A DNA stretch of 64,000 bases from an uncultured Lachnospiraceae bacterium (GTDB lineage Bacteria; Bacillota; Clostridia; Lachnospirales; Lachnospiraceae), in contig CAJTSL010000007.1 of NCBI GenBank assembly GCA_910578845.1, positions 36,089 through 100,088 on the forward strand. The letters run 5' to 3'. Under the pieces are notes generated by a model, which saw nothing but the letters and a program-made list of their open reading frames with translations, did not search any database and had not been told where the DNA came from. The position numbers and the translations under genes are program-made. The first letter of the stretch is position 1. Every line of letters starts with the position of its first letter. Below, one piece after another: positions 32,845 through 40,597 of the stretch.

Positions 32845-34305
32845 ATGAAACCTCTTTTTACGAAAGATAAAACAGCTTCTATCGCAGCTATCATCCTATT
32901 GCTTGCCGCCATGCTGCCAGCCTCCTATCCCGCACCTGATCCGGCACAATACAGGCTCCAAGCTATTCTAACGGCTACGGCGCTAGAACCGCCATCCATA
33001 CATGCTGAGATCCCCATAGATTTCCCTGTCCCTTATAGCAAACAAGGATATACGCTTTCCCTCATGCAATCAGACACCGCAGTAGGCGAATTTGATTTAA
33101 AGGTATGCGACCCATCCGGATCCATTATACAAAAGCTTCCTTGCGGCAAGCTCATCCCTCCTATTCACTTTTCTTATGACGGCTTAGTAGGAGATGTCAC
33201 GGATTTGGAAATTTTCTCATCGAACAGCAATACCGGGATTCTCTTCCTGACAAATTATGATGCCAATACCCAAGCGCTTTTCTATGAAGAGGCCATAGAA
33301 ATACCAAAATATGATGAAGCCACATGGAGCGGCTTCCTATCTTCCGAAGAGACTGATACCTTTTCAGAGAATACCGTATACCAGATAAACCGTGGCACGA
33401 ACAAGGCGCATGCAGTGCGTAGATGGGACTTGCAGAAAGAAACAGGGCACATCGTTATCCAAGATCTCCTAAAAAACCAGATTATCTATGAGGGGGATAC
33501 GGTTCTGGATGAAGACGGATACTTAGTCAATGAAGAATATTATAGTCATATTCTATGGGATAATCTGTACCGCATAGACGACTATTCCGCAAATCCTGCC
33601 TTGACCGCATGGATAAACGTAGAATTTGACAGCATTCCGTCATTTCTTGCAGAGTTTGGCTTCGCCAATAAAGAGCCTGTATACCAATATTACGACACCT
33701 CCCGTAACCTACAGTTAGAATTATATAGGGATCAGGCGATCGGGCAAGGCTGCGGCATTGTTCACCAATACCGTTATAATTATCAACTGGAACAAGTGGA
33801 TTACACGTATGGGTTCACCTTTGATTCTATAGAAAATGAACAATGGGCAGCCATCGATCCATACTCTCTAGAACCCTTCGAATTATCTTACGCCGAAGAA
33901 ACAGAAGATTTAGAGGAAATCTTTGAATATACGGCAAGCGGGAAGTTAGCTTATTATAAGCTCCAGGGGAATGTCGTCTGGCTTCACGCAGAAGAGGCAG
34001 AAGAAGCAAAAGAAAACGCCAAGAAAGATCTCATTCTGGATATCGCTTATCTATACCGTGATGACGGCACGTTATTTTATAGAAAGTACAGCCACAACCC
34101 CAATTTATTTGGCACCTTTTTCCAGACAATAGACACCTATTACGACGAAGCCGGAAGGATCCTCTATGAACATCGCTATGTTACGCATGGCAGCTACGAT
34201 TATTATTATATCTATGAAGACGATGGCGTTAAGCCAACATACTGCCTCTCGTTAGACAATAATCTAGGATGCTATCTGCTGTTAGCGATGACCCACTTCT
34301 GGTAA
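32845..34305 (+). CDS. Secreted protein of unknown function
   Basis: 486 residues. Residues 1-30 form a signal peptide (basic start, Ile-Ile-Leu-Leu-Leu-Ala-Ala core, Ala-Ser-Tyr-Pro-Ala end) with no lipobox cysteine, so the mature protein is probably released or held at the cell surface by charge. The mature part is acidic and rich in Tyr and Glu, with Tyr-Tyr-Asp-Glu-Ala-Gly-Arg near the end that recalls YD-type beta-repeat proteins, but I do not recognise a family. It lies divergent from kdgK with its own promoter. Apart from the lipoprotein at 333 it is the only protein here with a convincing secretion signal, in a region otherwise devoted to cytoplasmic metabolism. Confidence 0.8.
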   Translation: MKPLFTKDKTASIAAIILLLAAMLPASYPAPDPAQYRLQAILTATALEPPSIHAEIPIDFPVPYSKQGYTLSLMQSDTAVGEFDLKVCDPSGSIIQKLPCGKLIPPIHFSYDGLVGDVTDLEIFSSNSNTGILFLTNYDANTQALFYEEAIEIPKYDEATWSGFLSSEETDTFSENTVYQINRGTNKAHAVRRWDLQKETGHIVIQDLLKNQIIYEGDTVLDEDGYLVNEEYYSHILWDNLYRIDDYSANPALTAWINVEFDSIPSFLAEFGFANKEPVYQYYDTSRNLQLELYRDQAIGQGCGIVHQYRYNYQLEQVDYTYGFTFDSIENEQWAAIDPYSLEPFELSYAEETEDLEEIFEYTASGKLAYYKLQGNVVWLHAEEAEEAKENAKKDLILDIAYLYRDDGTLFYRKYSHNPNLFGTFFQTIDTYYDEAGRILYEHRYVTHGSYDYYYIYEDDGVKPTYCLSLDNNLGCYLLLAMTHFW

Positions 34306-34371
34306 ACAGCCACGTTAGGGCGCTGCAAAACCTACGCCGGCTTACTGCCGGAAAAGTTTTCCACAAAAAGA

Positions 34372-34400
34372 TTGAGAATAACTAAGATTCAAATTATAAT
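34372..34400 (+). promoter_or_regulatory. Predicted promoter of the VOC-aldolase/kinase operon
   Basis: TTGAGA (34372-34377), 17-bp spacer, TATAAT (34395-34400). The same -35 hexamer and spacing as the kdgK promoter at 32609-32637. Transcription from here gives a leader of about 280 nt before the ATG at 34689. Confidence 0.7.
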
Positions 34401-34406
34401 AAAAGG

Positions 34407-34688
34407 TATAATGATATTAGGCGTTTGCGAAACTAAGTTTTGGCAACTGCGCAGTGTACAAATAGAAGCGCCTCCAGAGGGAGTCGCATCTATAGACAAA
34501 TCGTCGCAGGGTCGCTTTCGCTACATTGGCACTCGTAACGGCACATAAGGCGCTACCATACAGCGCCAAAGTGCCGACGGTGCCAAAGTCCCCTGCTCAT
34601 GATCTTGTCAATATTGCACAATTGAGTTTTGAAAAATAGGAGTTTCGGAAAAGTCTATGTAATGATATTAAAGAAGGGAGAAAACAAC
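34407..34688 (+). promoter_or_regulatory. Long structured 5' leader of the VOC-aldolase/kinase operon
   Basis: About 280 nt with no gene. The clearest fold is the nested hairpin 34526-34586: TTGGCAC/GTGCCAA, then GGCAC/GTGCC, then GGCGCT/AGCGCC around ACCATAC. Upstream, AGGCG and CGCCT arms (about 34420-34475) may enclose a second domain. No known riboswitch is recognised and no T-run terminator follows, so any control would more likely act on translation or RNA stability. Confidence 0.5.
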
Positions 34689-35648
34689 ATGAATAAGGTA
34701 TTGGAGAAAATCCAGAAATTAGGAATTGTTCCAGTCGTTGTACTAAATACTGTAGAGGACGCAGAACCGCTTGCCAAAGCACTTTGCGAAGGTGGCCTTC
34801 CGGTCGCGGAAGTCACATTCCGTACAGACGCAGCGGAGGAATCCATCCGTATCATGAAAGAGAAATTCCCGGATATGTTAGTCGGTGCCGGAACCGTACT
34901 TACTACCGGACAAGTAGACCGCGCGGTAAGCGCAGGCGCTGAGTTTATCGTAAGCCCTGGTTTTAATCCTACAGTTGTAGAATACTGCATCAAGAAAGAT
35001 ATACCAGTCGCGCCGGGATGCAGTTGCCCTTCGGATATGGAGCGTGCTTTGGCGCTTGGAATGGAAGTCGTGAAATTTTTCCCCGCGGAAGCATGCGGCG
35101 GCTTGAAAGCGATTAAGGCAATGGCAGCTCCTTATGTTAATTTAAAATTTATGCCTACAGGCGGCATCAATGCCAAAAATATTAATGAATACCTGGCATT
35201 CCCGAAAATCATTGCCTGTGGCGGAAGCTGGATGGTCAGCAGCGATTTAGTAAAGAACAAAGACTTTGCCCAGATTACAGCGCTTACAAAAGAAGCCGTT
35301 ATGACAGTCCACGGTTTCGAGTTAAAACATGTCGGCATCAATTGCACAAGTGAAGAGGAAGCGAACAAAACCACGGATTTATTTGATTCCGTTTTTGGAT
35401 TTACGAAGAAACCAGGCAATAGCTCCATTTTTGCCGGAACTTATATAGAAGCAATGAAAACCCCGTATCTTGGCGCAAAAGGCCACATTGCCATTGGCAC
35501 CAACAATATCCAACGTTCCATTAGTTACTTAGAGGCGCTTGGCATCGAAGTGGATATGGAAACAGCAAGCTATAAAGACGGCGTGCTCCGCGCTGTATAT
35601 CTGAAAGAAGAAGTCTCCGGTTTCGCGTTACATCTTCTACAGAAATAA
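34689..35648 (+). CDS. KDPG aldolase fused to a VOC (glyoxalase-fold) domain
   Basis: 319 residues. Residues 1-205 are a complete class I KDPG/KHG aldolase, with Glu41 and the Schiff-base Lys129 in Val-Val-Lys-Phe-Phe-Pro-Ala. From about 210 (His-Gly-Phe-Glu-Leu-Lys-His-Val-Gly-Ile-Asn) a small alpha/beta domain of the vicinal-oxygen-chelate type follows. It lacks an obvious full set of glyoxalase metal ligands, so it may bind a ligand rather than catalyse. Translation starts at 34689 after AAGGGAG; the frame is open 60 bp further up. Followed by a second KDG kinase after 27 bp, so together they form a KDG module parallel to the one at 30664-32524. Confidence 0.88.
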   Translation: MNKVLEKIQKLGIVPVVVLNTVEDAEPLAKALCEGGLPVAEVTFRTDAAEESIRIMKEKFPDMLVGAGTVLTTGQVDRAVSAGAEFIVSPGFNPTVVEYCIKKDIPVAPGCSCPSDMERALALGMEVVKFFPAEACGGLKAIKAMAAPYVNLKFMPTGGINAKNINEYLAFPKIIACGGSWMVSSDLVKNKDFAQITALTKEAVMTVHGFELKHVGINCTSEEEANKTTDLFDSVFGFTKKPGNSSIFAGTYIEAMKTPYLGAKGHIAIGTNNIQRSISYLEALGIEVDMETASYKDGVLRAVYLKEEVSGFALHLLQK

Positions 35649-35675
35649 TGGCTTACCAAAAAGGAGGTTTTTGCC

Positions 35676-36764
35676 ATGCAGCATTCTAACCCATTGTTAT
35701 CCGATCACAATAATACAGATAAATTCATTACGATTGGCGAAATTATGCTCCGCCTGACACCGCCTAATTATGAGAAAATCCGTATGGCTTCCACTTTTGA
35801 GGCAAGTTATGGCGGAAGTGAGGCAAATATTGCGCTTGCCCTGGCAAACCTTGGCGTTGACAGCACCTTTTTCAGCGTTGTGCCAAATAACAGCTTAGGA
35901 AAAAGCGCAATCCGTATGTTGCGCAGTAATGATGTCCACTGTACGCCTGTCATCCTAAGCACACCGGAACAGACACCGACACACCGTTTAGGAAGCTATT
36001 ATCTGGAAACCGGATATGGCATCCGCGCCAGCAAGGTCACTTATGACAGGAAGCATAGCGCTATTGCAGAATTTGATTTTAACCAAGTGGATTTAGGCGC
36101 GCTTTTAGATGGCTTTACCTGGCTGCATTTGAGCGGTATTACGCCCGCGCTCTCGCCCAACTGCGGTAAGCTCATCATGGATTGTCTCAAAGTCGCAAAA
36201 GAGAAGAATATTACTGTCAGCTTCGACGGCAACTTCAGAAGCAAGCTCTGGACTTGGGAAGAAGCGAGAGATTTCTGCACGGAATGCTTGCCTTATGTAG
36301 ATATTCTTCTTGGGATCGAGCCTTATCATCTCTGGAAGGACGAAAGCGACCACGCGAAAGGAGACATCAAAGACGGTATCCCGCTACAGCCAAGTTATGA
36401 GCAGCAAGACGAGATTTTCCAAGCATTTGTCGCAAGATACCCCAATTTGAAATGCATCGCCCGCCATGTGCGATATGCCCACAGCGGCAGTGAGAACAGT
36501 CTAAAAGCATTCTTATGGTATGAAAACCATACATTTGAGAGCAAATTGTTCACATTCAATATTTTAGACCGTGTCGGCGGCGGAGACGCCTTTGCAAGCG
36601 GATTGATCTATGCGATGATGCACGGCTATAAGCCGATGGACATTGCCAATTTCGCCGTAGCAAGCAGTGCCATTAAGCATACCATCCGTGGAGATGCAAA
36701 CATTACGGATGATGTGGAAACGATTCGTAACCTTATGAACATGAATTACGATATCAAACGGTAA
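35676..36764 (+). CDS. kdgK: 2-keto-3-deoxygluconate kinase, PfkB family (second copy)
   Basis: 362 residues. N-terminal Ile-Gly-Glu-Ile-Met-Leu-Arg-Leu-Thr-Pro and Tyr-Gly-Gly-Ser-Glu-Ala-Asn are typical of KDG kinases; the catalytic signature is Asp-Arg-Val-Gly-Gly-Gly-Asp-Ala-Phe-Ala-Ser-Gly. It forms KDPG from KDG for the fused aldolase before it. AAGGAGG precedes the start. A small hairpin follows. Having two divergent kinases in one region suggests either different expression or slightly different 2-keto-3-deoxy acids as substrates. Confidence 0.9.
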   Translation: MQHSNPLLSDHNNTDKFITIGEIMLRLTPPNYEKIRMASTFEASYGGSEANIALALANLGVDSTFFSVVPNNSLGKSAIRMLRSNDVHCTPVILSTPEQTPTHRLGSYYLETGYGIRASKVTYDRKHSAIAEFDFNQVDLGALLDGFTWLHLSGITPALSPNCGKLIMDCLKVAKEKNITVSFDGNFRSKLWTWEEARDFCTECLPYVDILLGIEPYHLWKDESDHAKGDIKDGIPLQPSYEQQDEIFQAFVARYPNLKCIARHVRYAHSGSENSLKAFLWYENHTFESKLFTFNILDRVGGGDAFASGLIYAMMHGYKPMDIANFAVASSAIKHTIRGDANITDDVETIRNLMNMNYDIKR

Positions 36765-36798
36765 ATATCATAGGACAAAACAGATATTTTCAACAAAC

Positions 36799-36825
36799 GA
36801 AGGGACTGCCATTGACAGCCCCTTC
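36799..36825. terminator. Hairpin between convergent kinase and ABC exporter genes
   Basis: GAAGGG-A-CTG pairs with CAG-C-CCCTTC with one mismatch and a 7-base loop. No strong T-run on either side, so it is a probable rather than sure terminator. It lies 34 bp after the kinase stop and 32 bp after the exporter stop. Confidence 0.55.
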
Positions 36826-36857
36826 TGATAATGATTCATTGTCCAATTCTATAGGCT

Positions 36858-38630
36858 CTATGAACAGCTAGCCAGTTCATAATAAAGACCTCGCTTCGCC
36901 ATCAGTTCTTCATGCGTCCCTTCCTCCGCAATGCCCTGATTACTGATATAGAGAATACGATCCGCATTTCGGATTGTGGAGAGACGGTGCGCCACGATAA
37001 ATGCCGTCTTGCCATGAAGCAAGACCTCTAGCGCTTCCTGGATGAGCAATTCTGTCTCTGTGTCAATAGCGCTGGTGGCCTCGTCCAAAATGACAATAGA
37101 AGGATTTTTCAGAATGATCCGGGCAAAGCTGATTAACTGCCGTTCCCCTGCCGAGAGCCCGCTTCCCCTCTCCTCTAGCATATGTTCATATCCGCCGTTT
37201 AACCGCTTGATAAATTTATCCGCGAAAATCTTGCGTGCCGCTTCCTTACACTCCTCGTCAGTGGCATCCCATCGTCCATACCGGATATTATCCAGAATCG
37301 TCCCCTTGAAAATAAACGGATCCTGCATCAGCACACCTACTTCGGAACGCAAGGAATATAAGCTGGCATCCCGCACATCCACATCGTCAATCTTGACACA
37401 GCCTTCCCTAACGTCATAAAACCGGGTTAACATGCTGATTACGGTAGTCTTCCCTGCCCCTGTAGGCCCTACTAATGCGATCGTCTCTCCCGGCCTCACA
37501 TGCAAGGTGAAATCTTTTAGAATCTTAATATCTTTCTCATAGCAAAATGTAACATCTTGAAAATCCACTTTCCCCTTTACTTCTTTGAGAACGACCGGAT
37601 TCTCTTTATCCTGAATCTCCACCGGATAATCTATGGTATCGAACACCTGCTCCAAATTAGAGCTTACTTGCGCTAATTCCTGGATGATCGTTGATAGCTG
37701 CGCCAAAGGATCCTGGAAAGCTCCCATATAGCTGGTAAACGTAATGACCATCCCTGCTGTGATCCCGATATCGCCGCCTAAGATCAAAGCCAGCGCCACA
37801 CCGAAGATACACAATGTCCCCGTATGCCAGAATAACTGGACAACAGGGCCATTCAGCCGTGACTTCTTGACAATGTCCCACCACATGTTCATGCTTTCTT
37901 CATGAATCTGACGGTAGATTTCTTTATTAATCCCAATCCTGTTATAATTCTTGACAATCTGTTCGCCCATGATCGATTCTACCAAAAACGCTGTCCTATT
38001 GGAATTCTTCGACCTATGTATCGTATACATTTTCCGAAGATGGGAACGCAGCCAGAAAATAATGCCCATCATAGGCGCCACAGACCCGAACACGATTAGC
38101 GTCAGAACCGGGCTTAAAGAGAGCATGAATACCGTTACCACCACCAGCTTGACAATATAAATCGCAAACATCATGACATAGTTAGAGAAAAAGTCTGCAA
38201 GCCCGTTAATATATTCTGTCACCCGTACCACGATCTTGCCGTCCGGGCGATTGTCAAAATAGTCAAAAGAAAGAATCTGTAACTTCTCGAAAATATCCGT
38301 ACGGATCCGGGTAATGATGCTAAGCCCCATCCTTCCCATGCTCCTTGCCTGCACAAAAGTGGACAATATCTCTACTGCGGCGAGAAGCACCAATCCTCCG
38401 CCTACCATCGCCATCTGCCGGTAATCCTGATTTACTACTACCTCATCTACAATCAGCTTCAGCAACCGTGGTGGCAACAGGGAAACCACTGCCGCTGCAA
38501 GCATCATGCAACTGACCAGGAACAAAAGGCGCTTGTAAGGCAGGATATAGGCAAGCGTCCGCCACATCTGCCGCATGTCCACCTTTTTCTCTATTTTCTC
38601 ATCTTCAAAAAAAGTATTTCGATTCGCCAT
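36858..38630 (-). CDS. ABC exporter half-transporter, subunit 2
   Basis: 590 residues: six membrane helices to about residue 310, then an ATPase domain. Walker A (Gly-Pro-Thr-Gly-Ala-Gly-Lys-Thr-Thr) is near 387, the signature is Leu-Ser-Ala-Gly-Glu near 490, and Walker B ends in the normal Leu-Asp-Glu-Ala. It follows the partner at 38649 after 18 bp, with GGGAGGCGG before the ATG, so the two surely pair. Such pairs export drugs, lipids or peptides; the cargo is unknown. It has no obvious tie to pectin use and may only be a neighbour. Confidence 0.92.
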   Translation of the reverse strand: MANRNTFFEDEKIEKKVDMRQMWRTLAYILPYKRLLFLVSCMMLAAAVVSLLPPRLLKLIVDEVVVNQDYRQMAMVGGGLVLLAAVEILSTFVQARSMGRMGLSIITRIRTDIFEKLQILSFDYFDNRPDGKIVVRVTEYINGLADFFSNYVMMFAIYIVKLVVVTVFMLSLSPVLTLIVFGSVAPMMGIIFWLRSHLRKMYTIHRSKNSNRTAFLVESIMGEQIVKNYNRIGINKEIYRQIHEESMNMWWDIVKKSRLNGPVVQLFWHTGTLCIFGVALALILGGDIGITAGMVITFTSYMGAFQDPLAQLSTIIQELAQVSSNLEQVFDTIDYPVEIQDKENPVVLKEVKGKVDFQDVTFCYEKDIKILKDFTLHVRPGETIALVGPTGAGKTTVISMLTRFYDVREGCVKIDDVDVRDASLYSLRSEVGVLMQDPFIFKGTILDNIRYGRWDATDEECKEAARKIFADKFIKRLNGGYEHMLEERGSGLSAGERQLISFARIILKNPSIVILDEATSAIDTETELLIQEALEVLLHGKTAFIVAHRLSTIRNADRILYISNQGIAEEGTHEELMAKRGLYYELASCS

Positions 38631-38648
38631 AATCTTCCGCCTCCCTGC

Positions 38649-40463
38649 TTACACCGAATGGCCCACTACGATTTCGTCCGCCTGCTGTTCTTGCTGCACC
38701 CGGTAAATATGCGCGAAGCTTCCTCCAAGCTCCATCAGTTCCCGGAAAGTGCCTCTTTCTGTGATCACGCCATCTTTCATATAAAGGATTTCATCACATC
38801 CCACCACAGAAGAAAAACGGTGCGCCGTAATAATCAGCGTTTTTTCCGCAAAATGTTCATAAATATTCTTAAGCACTACACGTTCCGTATTCACATCCAG
38901 TGCAGACGTAGAATCGTCTAACACGAAAACAGGCGCATTTTTTAAGAATGCCCTGGCAATGGAAATCCGCTGTTTCTGCCCGCCGGAAATCCCCAATCCA
39001 CGCTCCCCTACCACCGTCTTATAGCGTTCTGGCAATGCGTCGATAAACTTAGCCGCCTGCGCATCAGTAGCTGCCTTTGTCACCATGCGCTCGTTAATAT
39101 CTGCCCTGCTAAACGCAATATTAGACTCGATCGTATTCGAGAAGAGAAATACATCCTGGAATACATAAGAATACATTTTCCGTAAATGATCGAGGCTAAA
39201 TTCTTTAATATCGTGTCCGCTCACTATAATCTGCCCCGATGTAATATCGCAAATCCGTACTAATGTCTTTAACAGGACACTCTTTCCTGAACCTGTCTCT
39301 CCCACAATCCCCAGCTTTTTCCCATAAGGAATGCTGATGTTGATATGTTTCAAGATCTCCTGTCCGTCCATTTCCACGCAGACATCTTTCAATTCGATAT
39401 CAGGCGTATCGCAGCGCAACGTCGCTTCCTTATCCTCTGGCACAAGGCTTTCCTTTTCCATGAAATGCTTCAGCGCAAGGCCCGCTATCGTCTGCTGCTG
39501 CATACTGAAAATATGGTTATTCACGTTTGTTATGTTATTCATAAACCGCATAACATAGGTAGAAGACGCCAGGATATACCCAACAGTCAGATGTCCCTGC
39601 ATGACCAATAAAGCGCCTATGATGATCGTGCTAATAAAGCCAATCTGCCGTATGGTATTAAAAGTCAGGTCAAATTTAGAGGAGAGCCAGATTTGCTTCA
39701 TCCGCGCATCTAAAAAGTTCTTATTCACTCTGCTGAACTTTTCTTTCTCTACATCTTCATTATGGAAAGAACGGACAATGCGGACTGCCGCAACATTCTC
39801 CTGCGTAGTCAGGTTCATCTCCGAACTTCTGCTACGGATTTCTTTGAAATTTTCCTTAGCTTTGCGCCTGAAACGAAGCACCTCTTTTACCAGAAAAGGC
39901 ATCAGCAACAGAGGGACGATCAAGAAGGAAACGTCAATCCCCGTAATCAATATCAGTGTCGCCGCCAGCATAAAAACCGCATCCCCCAGATAAGGGATCC
40001 GATGGGCGAACAATTCCTTGAACATAATCGTATCGCTATTTAAGACCTGCAAAAGCTCACCGGAATTGTACTCTGCAATCGTAGCGGAATCTAACTCCAT
40101 CAGCTTTCCATATGTCATATACCGTAAATCCGTCTCTAACTCTAACCCAACCCATTCCTGCATCAGGTCTCGGATATAAATCAATACGATCCTTAGAAAT
40201 ATCAATATGCCATAGACCACCGCAACAGCGGAGAATAACTGCATCGTATGCGGCTGCCCGTAACGTCCCGTCAAAAGGAAATGGAAGATGCCGCCGCTGT
40301 CTTTTGTCACTTCACCCTTTTGGATGACGAAATCTATCAGAAGACCTGATAGTAAAGGTAAAAGCAGTTCTGCGAAAATCCCCAGAAAACTCAATGCTTC
40401 CGCCAGAACTGCCATAGCCATATTTTTCCTAAAATACCGATAGCCAAATCGTAACGTTTCCAT
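38649..40463 (-). CDS. ABC exporter half-transporter, subunit 1 (degenerate ATPase site)
   Basis: 604 residues, membrane part then ATPase. Walker A (Gly-Glu-Thr-Gly-Ser-Gly-Lys-Ser) is near 389 and the signature Ile-Ser-Gly-Gly-Gln near 493. Walker B reads Val-Leu-Asp-Asp-Ser, with Asp in place of the catalytic Glu. With its partner having a normal Glu but an altered signature (Ser-Ala-Gly-Glu), the dimer would have one full and one weak ATP site, as in BmrCD or TM287/288. First gene of the pair, 135 bp from the GH78 stop with a terminator between. Confidence 0.92.
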   Translation of the reverse strand: METLRFGYRYFRKNMAMAVLAEALSFLGIFAELLLPLLSGLLIDFVIQKGEVTKDSGGIFHFLLTGRYGQPHTMQLFSAVAVVYGILIFLRIVLIYIRDLMQEWVGLELETDLRYMTYGKLMELDSATIAEYNSGELLQVLNSDTIMFKELFAHRIPYLGDAVFMLAATLILITGIDVSFLIVPLLLMPFLVKEVLRFRRKAKENFKEIRSRSSEMNLTTQENVAAVRIVRSFHNEDVEKEKFSRVNKNFLDARMKQIWLSSKFDLTFNTIRQIGFISTIIIGALLVMQGHLTVGYILASSTYVMRFMNNITNVNNHIFSMQQQTIAGLALKHFMEKESLVPEDKEATLRCDTPDIELKDVCVEMDGQEILKHINISIPYGKKLGIVGETGSGKSVLLKTLVRICDITSGQIIVSGHDIKEFSLDHLRKMYSYVFQDVFLFSNTIESNIAFSRADINERMVTKAATDAQAAKFIDALPERYKTVVGERGLGISGGQKQRISIARAFLKNAPVFVLDDSTSALDVNTERVVLKNIYEHFAEKTLIITAHRFSSVVGCDEILYMKDGVITERGTFRELMELGGSFAHIYRVQQEQQADEIVVGHSV

Positions 40464-40525
40464 ATGTATGCTCCCGCTCCTTGTCCCCTCGCCGTAATCT
40501 ATTCGCCATTATCCTCTACCAAATA

Positions 40526-40561
40526 GAAAAAGTCAACCCTGCATAAGCGGATTGACTTTTT
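40526..40561 (-). terminator. Intrinsic terminator of the GH3-GH2-GH78 operon
   Basis: AAAAAGTCAA (40527-40536) pairs with TTGACTTTTT (40552-40561), extended by CC/GG with a bulge. The U-run on the minus strand follows directly. It lies 37 bp after the GH78 stop. Confidence 0.85.
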
Positions 40562-40597
40562 ATTTATCAATATACTTATATTTTAAGAAACCCGGGG

